Shown here: positions 7,605-15,911 of the stretch, piece after piece | Numbering within the stretch: the stretch's first letter is position 1 | Layout: each line of letters starts with the position of its first letter | Source: Rhodobium orientis | GTDB taxonomy: Bacteria > Pseudomonadota > Alphaproteobacteria > Rhizobiales > Rhodobiaceae | Assembly (NCBI RefSeq): GCF_003258835.1 | Contig: NZ_NPEV01000036.1 | Span: 1-57,442, forward strand | Direction: 5' to 3' | DNA length: 57,442 nucleotides | Made by a program: the position numbers and the translations under genes | Notes under the pieces: model-generated | Database searches by the model: none | Told to the model about the DNA's origin: nothing | Seen by the model: the letters and a program-made list of their open reading frames with translations, nothing else

Positions 7605-9548
7605 TTAATTTCCCAACAAAACCCCATCAAAAAACGCCGCCAGTTCCTCAACCCCATCCAGCGGCAGCACATGTGCCACGTACTGGTCCGGTCGCACGAT
7701 GACGAGGGCGCCTTCCGTGCGGTCGATGCCGCGCATGTCGAAGATGTCGGTGCCGCTCTTCAGGTCCGGACAAAACATCTTTTCGTAGTCGATCAGCCCG
7801 TAGCGGCCCTTGGTCGGCTTCAGGAAGGACGGCATGGCGTCGACGGCCAGCTCCCTGAACCCCTCTTGGAAGATGGCGCGGACGTCGATGGCGGCGTCGA
7901 TGTCGGCGCCCTTTGGGGTGTATTTGACGACCGGGGAGGCAGGGTTCTTTTGCAGGAAATCGCAGAGGGCGCGGATTTTTGAGCCGTCGGCGGCCGGGTC
8001 GCCGGCGTCGGCGAAGGCGAAGAGGCGCCAGCGGCCGTCGGCTTCGATGACGTGGCCGAGATGCATGGGCTTGGCGTCGGCGAGGCGAATGACCGGGGCG
8101 GAGTGGAAGCGCATGCCGATATCGAAGCCGGTGGCGAGATGCTGGTGAGTTGCCTCGCCGGTCAGTACCGAGGGCTTGTATTTTGTTGCGACGCCGGCGG
8201 TGTAGCGGCCGCCCTTCTGGAAATATTTCTGGATCTCGGCCGGGTCGACGCCGTCCGGATTTTCCGGCGACTTCAGCGGCGCGCTCAGCATGCGGGCCCA
8301 GGCGCTGTCGAAGTCGATGAGGTCCTGGGCGATGGCCTTTCGCTCGGCCGAATAGGTGTGGAGGATTGTTGGCGCCATGCGGCCCTGAAGCACCGCCGCC
8401 AGCTTCCAGGCGAGGTTGAAGGTGTCCTGCATGGAGACGTTCATGCCCTGGCCGGCCTTCGGGCTGTGGGTGTGGCAGGCGTCGCCCGCGATGAAAACAT
8501 GGGGCAGCCGGTCCTCGCCCTCCTTTACGTCATCGAACTTGTCGGTGGTGCGGTGGCCGATCTCGTAGACGGACCACCACGCGACTTCCTTCACGTCGAG
8601 GGTATAGGGGCGGAGGATCCGGTTTGCCGCGGCAATCAGGTGGTCGACGGTGAGGTTGCGGTTGGCGACGCGCTCGTTTTCGTTCAGTTCGTCCAGCTCC
8701 ACATAGATGCGGACCAGGTAGCCGCCCTCGCGCGGGATGATCAGGATGCTGCCCTCTTCGGCCGACTGGACCAGCGACTTCATGCGGATGTCGGGGAAGT
8801 CGGTGACGGCCAGCACATCCATGACGCCCCAGGCCTGGTTGGCGGCATCGCCCTTCAGCTCGCGGCCGAGCGACTTGCGAACCGCCGAGCGGGCGCCGTC
8901 GCAGCCGACGACGTAGCGGGCGCGGACGGTCTCGATGCGCCCCTCATGGCCGCCGTCGAGGCGCTCGAGCTGGACGGTGACGGGGAAGTCGCCGCCGTCG
9001 GGGTCGACGGTGAGATCCACGAGGCGGCGCGAATAGTAGGGCTCCATCCGGTTCGCCGAGTTCTTCATGACCTCCAGATAGAAATCGTGGATGCGGGCCT
9101 GGTTGAGGACCACATGGGGGAATTCGGACAGGCCGTCCTCCACGTCCTGGATGCGGTCGCTGCGGGAAATGGCGTTGCCGCTCGCGCCGTCCGGCTTCCA
9201 GAAGGTGGTCTCGTTGACCCAATAGGCCTCCTTCAGCATCTTTTCGGCAAAGCCGAAGGCCTGGAACATCTCGACGGTGCGGCAGCCGACGCCGTCGGCC
9301 TGGCCGAGCTCCATCGGGGCGGCTTTCTGTTCGACGAGCGAGGTCCTAATGTCGGGGAAGCGGGAGAGCTGGGCGGCGAGCGCGAGACCCGCGGGGCCGG
9401 AGCCGACGACGAGGACGTCGACCTCTTCCGGAACGGCCGGCGAGGCATCGGTCGCGGCGGCGGCGACGTCATCGCCTTCAAGGGCGCCCTTGGCGGGCGC
9501 GGAAACGGTCGGATCGCCGGCTTTGAACCCGTTGAGATGGAATTGCAT
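7605..9548 (-). CDS. mobA: FAD-dependent 3-hydroxybenzoate 4-monooxygenase-like hydroxylase
   Basis: This 647-residue flavoprotein of the phenol/3-hydroxybenzoate hydroxylase family probably uses NAD(P)H and O2 to hydroxylate an aromatic acid; in MobA the product is protocatechuate. Visible features are the N-terminal MQFHLNGF start shared with MobA, the FAD-binding GSGPAG at residues 49-54, the phrase MELGQADGVGCRT, the central VVGCDGARS, and GDACHTHSPKAGQGMN for the FAD ribityl/pyrophosphate site. The C-terminal part is the thioredoxin-like dimerisation domain. The length matches MobA (about 640). A divergent MarR regulator starts 204 bases away, as in known mob loci. No ring-cleavage genes are in the window, so the exact substrate remains inferred. 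Confidence 0.88.
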   Translation of the reverse strand: MQFHLNGFKAGDPTVSAPAKGALEGDDVAAAATDASPAVPEEVDVLVVGSGPAGLALAAQLSRFPDIRTSLVEQKAAPMELGQADGVGCRTVEMFQAFGFAEKMLKEAYWVNETTFWKPDGASGNAISRSDRIQDVEDGLSEFPHVVLNQARIHDFYLEVMKNSANRMEPYYSRRLVDLTVDPDGGDFPVTVQLERLDGGHEGRIETVRARYVVGCDGARSAVRKSLGRELKGDAANQAWGVMDVLAVTDFPDIRMKSLVQSAEEGSILIIPREGGYLVRIYVELDELNENERVANRNLTVDHLIAAANRILRPYTLDVKEVAWWSVYEIGHRTTDKFDDVKEGEDRLPHVFIAGDACHTHSPKAGQGMNVSMQDTFNLAWKLAAVLQGRMAPTILHTYSAERKAIAQDLIDFDSAWARMLSAPLKSPENPDGVDPAEIQKYFQKGGRYTAGVATKYKPSVLTGEATHQHLATGFDIGMRFHSAPVIRLADAKPMHLGHVIEADGRWRLFAFADAGDPAADGSKIRALCDFLQKNPASPVVKYTPKGADIDAAIDVRAIFQEGFRELAVDAMPSFLKPTKGRYGLIDYEKMFCPDLKSGTDIFDMRGIDRTEGALVIVRPDQYVAHVLPLDGVEELAAFFDGVLLGN

Positions 9549-9688
9549 GGTGGTCTCCTCCAGAACTTTCCCGGACCTTGGGGTTATCCCCGCCCGATGG
9601 TTTTTGCTGTCGCCGGGATATCCCCGGTCGGTTTGTCGATCGGGCCGCCGGGCGCGAAACCGATCCGGCGGCGAAATATTTACTCAGT

Positions 9689-9705
9689 ATGCTGATTATC
9701 AGTAT
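9689..9705. promoter_or_regulatory. Palindromic operator candidate between mobA and its MarR regulator
   Basis: ATGCTGATTATCAGTAT is a near-perfect palindrome centred at 9697 (core CTGAT-T-ATCAG). The phrase TCAGTATGCT is also present twice across the site. It lies in the AT-rich part of the divergent promoter region, where a MarR dimer would be expected to bind and where an aromatic ligand would release it. Confidence 0.6.
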
Positions 9706-9752
9706 GCTTGTCAAAACGATTCTAAGCTGATGCGCGAGATCGGAGAGAAACG

Positions 9753-10235
9753 GTGAGAGACGTCGATGAAATGCCGGGACATCTGGTGCGCCGGTTCCAG
9801 CAGGTGGCCGTCGCCGTGTTCCAGGCCGAGGTGGGGGCGGCCGGATCCGACCTGACGCCGGTGCAGTTCGCGGCGCTCGCCGCTGCCCAATCCGCGCCCG
9901 GCATCGACCAGAAGACGCTGGCCGGGCTGATCGCCTATGACCGCACGACGATCACCGGGGTGGTCGACCGGCTGGTGTATAAGGGGTTTTTGGAGCGCCG
10001 GGCGAGCGCCAAGGACCGGCGGGCACATGAACTGCACGTCACGGCGGAGGGGGACGCGGTGCTGAAGCAAATCGCGCCGGCGGTGGAGGCGGCGCAGACC
10101 GTCATGCTGAGGGGATTGAGCGAGGACGAGGCGGGTGAGTTTTTGCGGCTGCTGAAGAAGGCCGTCGATGCCGTCAACGACCTCAGCCGGGCTCCGATGC
10201 GGGCGTCAAGGACGGGCGAAGACGCTGGGAAATAA
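9753..10235 (+). CDS. MarR-family transcriptional regulator (MobR-like)
   Basis: This 160-residue winged-helix regulator probably represses the divergent hydroxylase gene until an aromatic acid binds. The DNA-binding region is LDQ-type: QKTLAGLIAYDRTTITGVVDRLVYKGFLERR (residues about 50-81), followed by the wing with KDRRAHELHVT. N- and C-terminal helices for dimerisation are present. The GTG at 9753 was chosen because GGAGAGAAAC lies just upstream as a Shine-Dalgarno; ATG codons further in would cut the first helix. The pairing with mobA and the palindrome between them support the regulatory link. Confidence 0.88.
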   Translation: MRDVDEMPGHLVRRFQQVAVAVFQAEVGAAGSDLTPVQFAALAAAQSAPGIDQKTLAGLIAYDRTTITGVVDRLVYKGFLERRASAKDRRAHELHVTAEGDAVLKQIAPAVEAAQTVMLRGLSEDEAGEFLRLLKKAVDAVNDLSRAPMRASRTGEDAGK

Positions 10236-10307
10236 CCGGTATTTTCGGCGTTTTTGGCCGTCTGGCAGGGGAATGCCGGCGGCAAGCGGCTGGGCGCTAC
10301 GCGTCCC

Positions 10308-10781
10308 CTACCCCTCCTCTTCCGGCCAGGTGACGACGCGGTCTTCGTAGTCCTCGACGGGGATTTCGTCCTCCGAGATCACCTTGCCTTCGACGGAGAT
10401 GCCGGCGAGCTTGACGGTATCCGGGTCGCCGGAGAGAAGCGGGTGCCACCAGTAGAGGTCCCGGTCCTCCGCAATGAGCCGATAGGCGCAGGTCGGGGGT
10501 AGCCAGGCGATGGTCCGGACGGTCGCGGCATCGAGCGGCACGCAGTCGGGGATCACCTTGGTGCGATTCTCGTAGTCCCGGCAGCGGCAGGTCTTGTCGT
10601 CGAGCAGGGTGCAGGCGACGTCGGTCCAGGCGATCTCGCCGGTGTCGTAATCCTCCAGCTTGTTGAGGCAGCAGCGGCCACAGCCGTCGCACAGCGATTC
10701 CCACTCGGCCCGGCTCATCTCCTCCAGCGCCTTTGCCTCCCAAAACGGAATCTCGGCAGCAGAAACATCGGATACGGCCAT
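10308..10781 (-). CDS. YcgN/UPF0260-family cysteine-cluster protein
   Basis: This 157-residue protein belongs to the YkgJ-type cysteine-cluster group, thought to bind a zinc ion or iron-sulfur cluster. The signature CDGCGRCC puts Cys at 31, 34, 37 and 38, and further cysteines follow in [21 protein letters not shown] and PTCAYRL. The ATG at 10781 ([14 protein letters not shown]) was preferred over an upstream ATG 14 codons earlier because the family starts near FWE. It is divergent from the penicillin-binding protein gene. The cellular role of the family is not established. Confidence 0.88.
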   Translation of the reverse strand: MAVSDVSAAEIPFWEAKALEEMSRAEWESLCDGCGRCCLNKLEDYDTGEIAWTDVACTLLDDKTCRCRDYENRTKVIPDCVPLDAATVRTIAWLPPTCAYRLIAEDRDLYWWHPLLSGDPDTVKLAGISVEGKVISEDEIPVEDYEDRVVTWPEEEG

Positions 10782-10944
10782 TGACCTTAACGCTCCAATC
10801 GCTTTTTCTTTCACCCGAGGCACGGCTCCGAAACCGTCACGGCACGGTCTTTGCTCGCGGCGACAAGACGGTTACATAGTCCAGTCGACCCTGTTCGGCC
10901 ATCGGCCAGGTTCAGGAATTGGCGCACGAAAACGGAACAGCATC

Positions 10945-13158
10945 GTGTCCGAACCAGACAACGACCCCGCGAAACGTCCGCGCAAGCGCTTTTCTGCGCG
11001 GTTGCTCGCCGCCGACGCCTTCATCGACACGACGGTGTGGCGGATCGGCGACTGGCTGTCGCGCACCTTTTCCGGCTACGCGCGCTTCATGCGCCGGTTC
11101 CGCCTGCGCGGTCCGGCCCGGGGCGCCAACGAGCTTTTGTCCGAGGTCTTCACGCTCGGCATGGCCGGCGCCGTCGTCATGCTCGCCTTCGCCCTGCCGG
11201 CGTTCGAGGAGACGCGCGAGGACTGGCGGGCGACCGCCGATTATTCGATCACCATTCTCGACCGCTACGGCAAGGAGGTCGGCAAGCGCGGCATGCTGCT
11301 CGACGATTCGGTGCCGCTGGAAGAGCTGCCCGACTATCTGGTAAAGGCGGCGCTGGCGACCGAGGACCGGCGGTTCTTCGACCATTTCGGCATCGACGTC
11401 ATCGGCACCTTCCGGGCACTTCTGGAAAACGTCAGGGCGCGCACCGTCGTCCAGGGCGGCTCGTCGATCACCCAGCAGCTCGCCAAGAACCTGTTCCTGT
11501 CCAACGAGCGGACCCTGCAGCGCAAGATCAAGGAAGCGTTCCTGGCCATGTGGCTGGAGGCGAACCTGACCAAGCGCGATATCCTGAAGCTCTATCTCGA
11601 CCGCGCCTATATGGGCGGCGGCGCGTTCGGCGTCGGGGCCGCGTCCAAATTCTATTTCAACAAGTCGGTCAAGGACATCAGCCTTCCGGAAGCGGCCATG
11701 CTGGCGGGCCTGTTCAAGGCGCCGACCCGCTATGCGCCGCATATCGACCTGCCGGCGGCGCGCGCCCGCGCCAACGAGGTGCTGTCCAACATGGTCGAGG
11801 CCGGCTTCATGACGGAAGGCCAGGTCATCGGCGCCCGCCGCAATCCGGCCAGCGTCGTCGACCGCTCCAAGCAGGAACTGCCGGACTATTTCCTGGATTT
11901 CGTGTTCGACGAGATCAAGCGCATCGCGCCGGGGCCGGATCACGTGCTGACCGTGAAATCGACGCTGGACGTCGACCTGCAGAAGACGGCCGACGAGGCG
12001 GTGGAATCGTCGCTGCGCCAGTACGGCCGGCCCTATGGCGTCAAGCAGGCGGCGATGGTGGTGGTTGAGCCGGACGGGGCGCTGAGGGCCATCGTCGGCG
12101 GTCGCGACTACGATTCCAGCCAGTTCAACCGGGCGACGGACGCCCTGCGCCAGCCGGGCTCCTCGTTCAAGCCGTTCGTCTACATGACAGCCTTCATGCA
12201 CGGCTTTTCGCCGAAGAGCGTCGTGCGCGACGGGCCGATCACCATCGGCCACTGGTCGCCGCGCAATTACGGCCGCTCCTATTCCGGACCGGTGACGCTG
12301 ACCAACGCGCTGGTGCGCTCGATCAACACTATTCCGGTGCGCCTGTCGCTGAAGATCGGCCGCAAGAACATCATTGAGACCGCCAAGCGCATGGGCATCC
12401 GCTCCGAACTGCGCAACGACGCCTCGTTGCCGATCGGCACCTCCGAAGTGACCGCCATCGACATGGCCGGGGCCTATGCGGTGATCGCCAATGGCGGGCG
12501 CAAGGCCACCCCTTACGCGATCCAGACGATCCTCAATTCCAGCGGCGACGTCGTCTGGGAGCGCGAGCGCGACGGGCCGCGGCGCGAACAGGTGATGCCG
12601 CCCGACAAGGTGCATGAACTCGCCGAGATCCTGACCCAGGTCGTGGAGCGCGGCACTGGCCGGCGGGCCCGGCTGGAGGGCATCCTTGCCGGCGGCAAGA
12701 CCGGCACCACCCAGGCCTATCGCGATGCCTGGTTCATCGGCTTCACCGGTAACTACGTCGCCTCGGTCTGGTTCGGCAATGACGACTACACCTCGACGCG
12801 GCGACTGACCGGCGGCAGCCTGCCGGCGATGACCTGGAACGCCTTCATGAAGGTCGCCCACGCCAATGTGAAGCTGAAGGCGATGCCGGGCTTCGGCGAC
12901 AACGCCGACGAGCCGGGCCAGGATCCGGCGCTGGTCGCCAGTGGCGGCGACGGGTCCGGCGAAGGGACCTTGCGCAATTTCAGCCTGCCGCAGAAGTCGC
13001 GCGAGGTGCTGGCCGAGATCGAGCGGCTGATGCGGGAAAACATCACCCGCGCCGACAGCCGGCAGGCGGTGTTGAAGCCGATGCGGGTGACGGGACCCGG
13101 CATGACCGTGGTCGCCGGCCATGAGGACGGCGCCGCGGCAACGAGACAGACGCAATGA
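10945..13158 (+). CDS. Bifunctional penicillin-binding protein (class A, PBP1-type)
   Basis: This 737-residue, inner-membrane-anchored enzyme polymerises and cross-links peptidoglycan. A basic cytoplasmic tail is followed by one membrane helix at residues about 70-86. The glycosyltransferase domain has catalytic Glu140 in ATEDRRFFDHFG and the motif GGSSITQQLAKNL (171-183). The transpeptidase domain has SxxK at 406-409 (SSFK), SxN at 459-461 (SIN) and KTGT at 585-588. All catalytic residues are present, so it should be active. The GTG at 10945 gives a normal cytoplasmic tail. The region further upstream overlaps the divergent gene and is unlikely to be coding. The next two genes follow on the same strand. 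Confidence 0.93.
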   Translation: MSEPDNDPAKRPRKRFSARLLAADAFIDTTVWRIGDWLSRTFSGYARFMRRFRLRGPARGANELLSEVFTLGMAGAVVMLAFALPAFEETREDWRATADYSITILDRYGKEVGKRGMLLDDSVPLEELPDYLVKAALATEDRRFFDHFGIDVIGTFRALLENVRARTVVQGGSSITQQLAKNLFLSNERTLQRKIKEAFLAMWLEANLTKRDILKLYLDRAYMGGGAFGVGAASKFYFNKSVKDISLPEAAMLAGLFKAPTRYAPHIDLPAARARANEVLSNMVEAGFMTEGQVIGARRNPASVVDRSKQELPDYFLDFVFDEIKRIAPGPDHVLTVKSTLDVDLQKTADEAVESSLRQYGRPYGVKQAAMVVVEPDGALRAIVGGRDYDSSQFNRATDALRQPGSSFKPFVYMTAFMHGFSPKSVVRDGPITIGHWSPRNYGRSYSGPVTLTNALVRSINTIPVRLSLKIGRKNIIETAKRMGIRSELRNDASLPIGTSEVTAIDMAGAYAVIANGGRKATPYAIQTILNSSGDVVWERERDGPRREQVMPPDKVHELAEILTQVVERGTGRRARLEGILAGGKTGTTQAYRDAWFIGFTGNYVASVWFGNDDYTSTRRLTGGSLPAMTWNAFMKVAHANVKLKAMPGFGDNADEPGQDPALVASGGDGSGEGTLRNFSLPQKSREVLAEIERLMRENITRADSRQAVLKPMRVTGPGMTVVAGHEDGAAATRQTQ

Positions 13159-13213
13159 GACGCGGGCCGATGGGCATGCCGTTACCGATCCTTTTCGCGG
13201 AGCGTTGGCAGCC

Positions 13214-13834
13214 GTGAAGCTGAAGATGCCGTCCCTGCCTTCGTTCCGGATCCGCCCGGTGCGGTTCGTGCTCGAACTCTTCGGCGCCATCGTCCTTGGC
13301 GTCGGCCTCGGCCTCGGCTCGGCCTATCTGGCCGTGGAAAACGGCCATCTGGTGGATTCCGTCGCCATCAGCGGCTGGATCGCCTCGCCCAATGCCGGAA
13401 CGCCCGAGGCAGACCCCTACTCCGCCGCAGCCTTCGCGCGCACCGGCGAGGTCGCGCTCGGCAGCGGCGAGGGCCTGGCGCTGATCGCCGAGCGGGACAG
13501 CGCCGGCAACCTTCTGACCGGCAAATGCGACTACGTGATCGCCGGCAACACGCCGCCGGCGCGGCTGTGGACGCTGTCGATCCTGGAAGACGGCTGGCGC
13601 TCGGCCGCCAACCCGCGCGGCCGCGTCGGCTTTCACAGCAAGGATATCCTGCGCGAGGCCGACGGCTCGTTCCGGATCGTCGTCTCGACCTCGGCCAAGA
13701 GCGGCAACTGGTTCCCGATCCGCGATACCGAGCGGCTGCGCATGGTGCTGAGGCTCTACGACACGCCGGTGACCAGCGGCTCGACAATGATCGAGCTGGA
13801 AATGCCGACGATCGAACGGGGGGCCTGCATATGA
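13214..13834 (+). CDS. DUF1214-domain membrane-anchored protein
   Basis: This 206-residue protein has one N-terminal membrane helix (FVLELFGAIVLGVGLGLGSA) and then an exported domain of the DUF1214 type, ending in a WFPIRDTERLRMVLRLYDTP segment characteristic of that family. The GTG at 13214 is a likely start, but the ATG at 13226 is also possible. It is 55 bases after the PBP gene, and its stop overlaps the next start (ATGA). In this lineage DUF1214 and DUF1254 proteins are commonly encoded as a pair. Their biochemical role is not known; an envelope role is inferred from topology and the neighbouring cell-wall gene. Confidence 0.82.
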   Translation: MKLKMPSLPSFRIRPVRFVLELFGAIVLGVGLGLGSAYLAVENGHLVDSVAISGWIASPNAGTPEADPYSAAAFARTGEVALGSGEGLALIAERDSAGNLLTGKCDYVIAGNTPPARLWTLSILEDGWRSAANPRGRVGFHSKDILREADGSFRIVVSTSAKSGNWFPIRDTERLRMVLRLYDTPVTSGSTMIELEMPTIERGACI

Positions 13835-14382
13835 TCCGCGCCCTGCTGTTCGCCGTCGGCGGCGTCATGCTCGCCGGCATCATCCACATCGTCAGCGTCC
13901 TGCAGGTGCCGGCATTCGCGCCGCAGGACACCTGGAGCCGGATCGCCGACATCGCGCCGCTCGACCGGTTCCTGCGGATCAGGGCCGATACCGACGACGA
14001 TGCTGTGCATATCCCGATGCTCGATCCGATGATGGAGCACGCGGTCTGCCGCTATTCGCTGGAGGCGGGGGCCGTGCGCATGCGCGCCACCCTGCCCGAC
14101 ACCTACTGGTCGGTGGCGCTCTACAACCGGCGCGGCGAAAACATCTTTTCGATCAACGACCGGGCCGTCGCGACCAAGGATCTCGACATGCTGGTGCTGA
14201 CGCCGGACCAGCTCGCGATCATCCGCGAGAACCCGCCGGAAGAGCTTCAGGACATCCTGATCATCGAGACCGACGACATGCAGGGCTTCGCGCTGCTGCA
14301 CGTCTTCAACGGCGATACGACGCTGACGCCGGAAATCCATGCCGGCCTCGATGCGGCGCGCTGCGAGATCCGGCCGTTCTGA
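13831..14382 (+). CDS. DUF1254-domain membrane-anchored protein
   Basis: This 183-residue protein has an N-terminal membrane helix (LLFAVGGVMLAGIIHIVSVL) and an exported domain with PDTYWSVALYNRRGENIFSINDR, typical of DUF1254. Its ATG overlaps the stop of the DUF1214 gene by four bases, so the two are translationally coupled and probably act together in the periplasm or at the inner membrane. No catalytic motif is recognisable. A REP-like palindrome lies downstream. Confidence 0.82.
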   Translation: MIRALLFAVGGVMLAGIIHIVSVLQVPAFAPQDTWSRIADIAPLDRFLRIRADTDDDAVHIPMLDPMMEHAVCRYSLEAGAVRMRATLPDTYWSVALYNRRGENIFSINDRAVATKDLDMLVLTPDQLAIIRENPPEELQDILIIETDDMQGFALLHVFNGDTTLTPEIHAGLDAARCEIRPF

Positions 14383-14486
14383 CGGGTGCTTCGTCTACCG
14401 GGGTCGAATGTACGGTCGATGGGAAATACGGACGGCAGAAACGCCGTGCCACGCCGCCTGGATTGCCGCGCCGGCCTGTCGGCCTC

Positions 14487-14543
14487 CTCGCAATGACGTT
14501 GAGAATATTGAGGAAACGTCATTGCGAGCGCAGCGAAGCAATC
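14487..14543. repeat. REP-like palindrome, family 2, copy 2
   Basis: CTCGCAATGACGTT at 14487-14500 pairs exactly with AACGTCATTGCGAG at 14515-14528. The right flank, CGCAGCGAAGCAATCC, matches in reverse complement the flank of the copy at 5338. It lies between convergent genes, where it may also serve as a bidirectional terminator or mRNA-end stabiliser. Confidence 0.78.
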
Positions 14544-14613
14544 CAGATCAGTCGTCAAGAAAATCGCAGGCTTTGGCAACAGTGATCCGACGGAGGCAAG
14601 CGCTACCCAGCCC

Positions 14614-15435
14614 CTATTTCTGTTGCGGCTTCGACATCGTGCCCCAGCCGCCGGTGGCAAAGCGCGACGGACGCTCCTTGGCGGCGACGCGCTGGGCCGA
14701 GGCCGTGCCGGCGGTGGCGCAGGCATTGACCGCGCTGGCAAGGCGGCGCCAGGCGGTGTTGGCCTCGAACAGGCGCTTCGACGGGGTCTCGATCTCCAGC
14801 CGGTCGATGGCGTTGCGATAGGCAATCAGCCGGAAGCGCAGGGATCGGCAGGCCCACTCCTGGAGCTGCCGGTTCTCGGCAACCCGCGCGCGGGCGTCGT
14901 GGCGCTCCTTCGGCGTCGCCGACATCGAGGCGCGGGCGACGCGGATGCGTTCGGCGTCGGCGGCCTGGACCTTCAGCAACAGCGCGTAGAACGGATCGAG
15001 CAGGTCCTGGTCGGACCGGATGTCGAGGATCACGCGTTCGTAGCGGGCCTCGCTCGACCGGTAGCGGTCGGAGCGCAGGAGCTTGTAATAGGTTTCCGGA
15101 TCGAGCGTGTGGTCGACCTCGCCGACGATGCGGGTGCGCTGCAGTTCGGCCTTGTTGGCCGCGAGCCAGTCGCGGGCGTGCATCGGGCGGACGATGGACC
15201 AGGTGCGGTCGCGGAATTCGCGCTCGTCGTCGGTGTAGTTGAAATCGGAGACCGGTTCCTCGCGGCCGCGCGCCATCACCTTGCCGACGGCGGGCATCAT
15301 CTGGTCGTGTACGACCGTGCGTTCGGCCCGGCCGAAATCACCTTTCGGCCGGGCGCAGCCGGCAAGTGCGATCGCTACGATCGCGACGGCGAGAACGGCA
15401 CACGTCCTGCCGCGCGGGGCCAACACCTGCGGCAC
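14614..15435 (-). CDS. Putative lipoprotein of unknown function
   Basis: This 273-residue protein has a short basic start, a hydrophobic stretch and the lipobox LAGC at about residues 23-26, so it is predicted to be lipid-anchored. The rest is charged and largely helical, with many Arg and Glu and no recognised domain. I chose the GTG at 15435 because AAGGAG lies six bases upstream and gives a proper signal peptide. An upstream ATG at 15525 would add 30 residues and overlap the preceding small gene. It is probably co-transcribed with that small gene. The function cannot be read from the sequence. Confidence 0.8.
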   Translation of the reverse strand: MPQVLAPRGRTCAVLAVAIVAIALAGCARPKGDFGRAERTVVHDQMMPAVGKVMARGREEPVSDFNYTDDEREFRDRTWSIVRPMHARDWLAANKAELQRTRIVGEVDHTLDPETYYKLLRSDRYRSSEARYERVILDIRSDQDLLDPFYALLLKVQAADAERIRVARASMSATPKERHDARARVAENRQLQEWACRSLRFRLIAYRNAIDRLEIETPSKRLFEANTAWRRLASAVNACATAGTASAQRVAAKERPSRFATGGWGTMSKPQQK

Positions 15436-15476
15436 CGGGAACTCCTTGTCGTACTTTCGGAACTGGCGGCCGCGGC

Positions 15477-15671
15477 TCAGCGCCACGTCGCGGGATCGGC
15501 GTCCGTCTTCGGCTTTGCCGCGCATTTGCGGCAGGGGGCCGATGTTTTCTTCTCCCAGCGTTCGATACGCACGCCCGGAAAGATCAAGACGCTCCCGCTC
15601 TCGCCCGGAACCGTCCTCGGCGGCCGGTGCCGGTACTGCGGCGATGCCACAAACTGCAGGATCGTGCCCAT
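15477..15671 (-). CDS. Small conserved-looking protein (64 residues)
   Basis: This short frame starts at an ATG with a strong Shine-Dalgarno (AAGGAGG five bases upstream) and encodes a basic 64-residue protein. It contains GSVLIFPGVRIERWE and a C-x2-C pair (CRKC), which may bind a metal. It ends 41 bases before the lipoprotein start, which suggests an operon. I do not recognise a named family. The ribosome-binding site and spacing are the main evidence that it is real. Confidence 0.62.
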   Translation of the reverse strand: MGTILQFVASPQYRHRPPRTVPGESGSVLIFPGVRIERWEKKTSAPCRKCAAKPKTDADPATWR

Positions 15672-15911
15672 TCCGACCTCCTTGGCGGTTGTTTCGCCCG
15701 GGAACCGGTTGGGGGACCCGAACGAAATGTCCACGATCGGTCCGTATGCAGCGTTTCTCGCCCGAGCCGGCCTTTTCCGGGCCCGGCGGACGGGACGCGA
15801 AGCGCTTGGGGCATTAATCACCCGGCAAGGTTAACAGGTTGCTAACGCTTTTGACCGACCATCGGCGCCACCGCGATTTGATACATTTTCAAGCCAAATG
15901 AGCCCAGCGCC

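Noticed and set aside
10912-13290. Very long minus-strand open frame opposite the PBP gene
   Set aside because: It is a high-GC antisense shadow. The product has no recognisable domains, while the plus strand carries all PBP motifs.
15815-15845. CtrA-type binding site (TTAA-N7-TTAA) near the DUF2336 gene
   Set aside because: The two TTAA halves are separated by about 13 bases, not seven, so the site does not fit the consensus.
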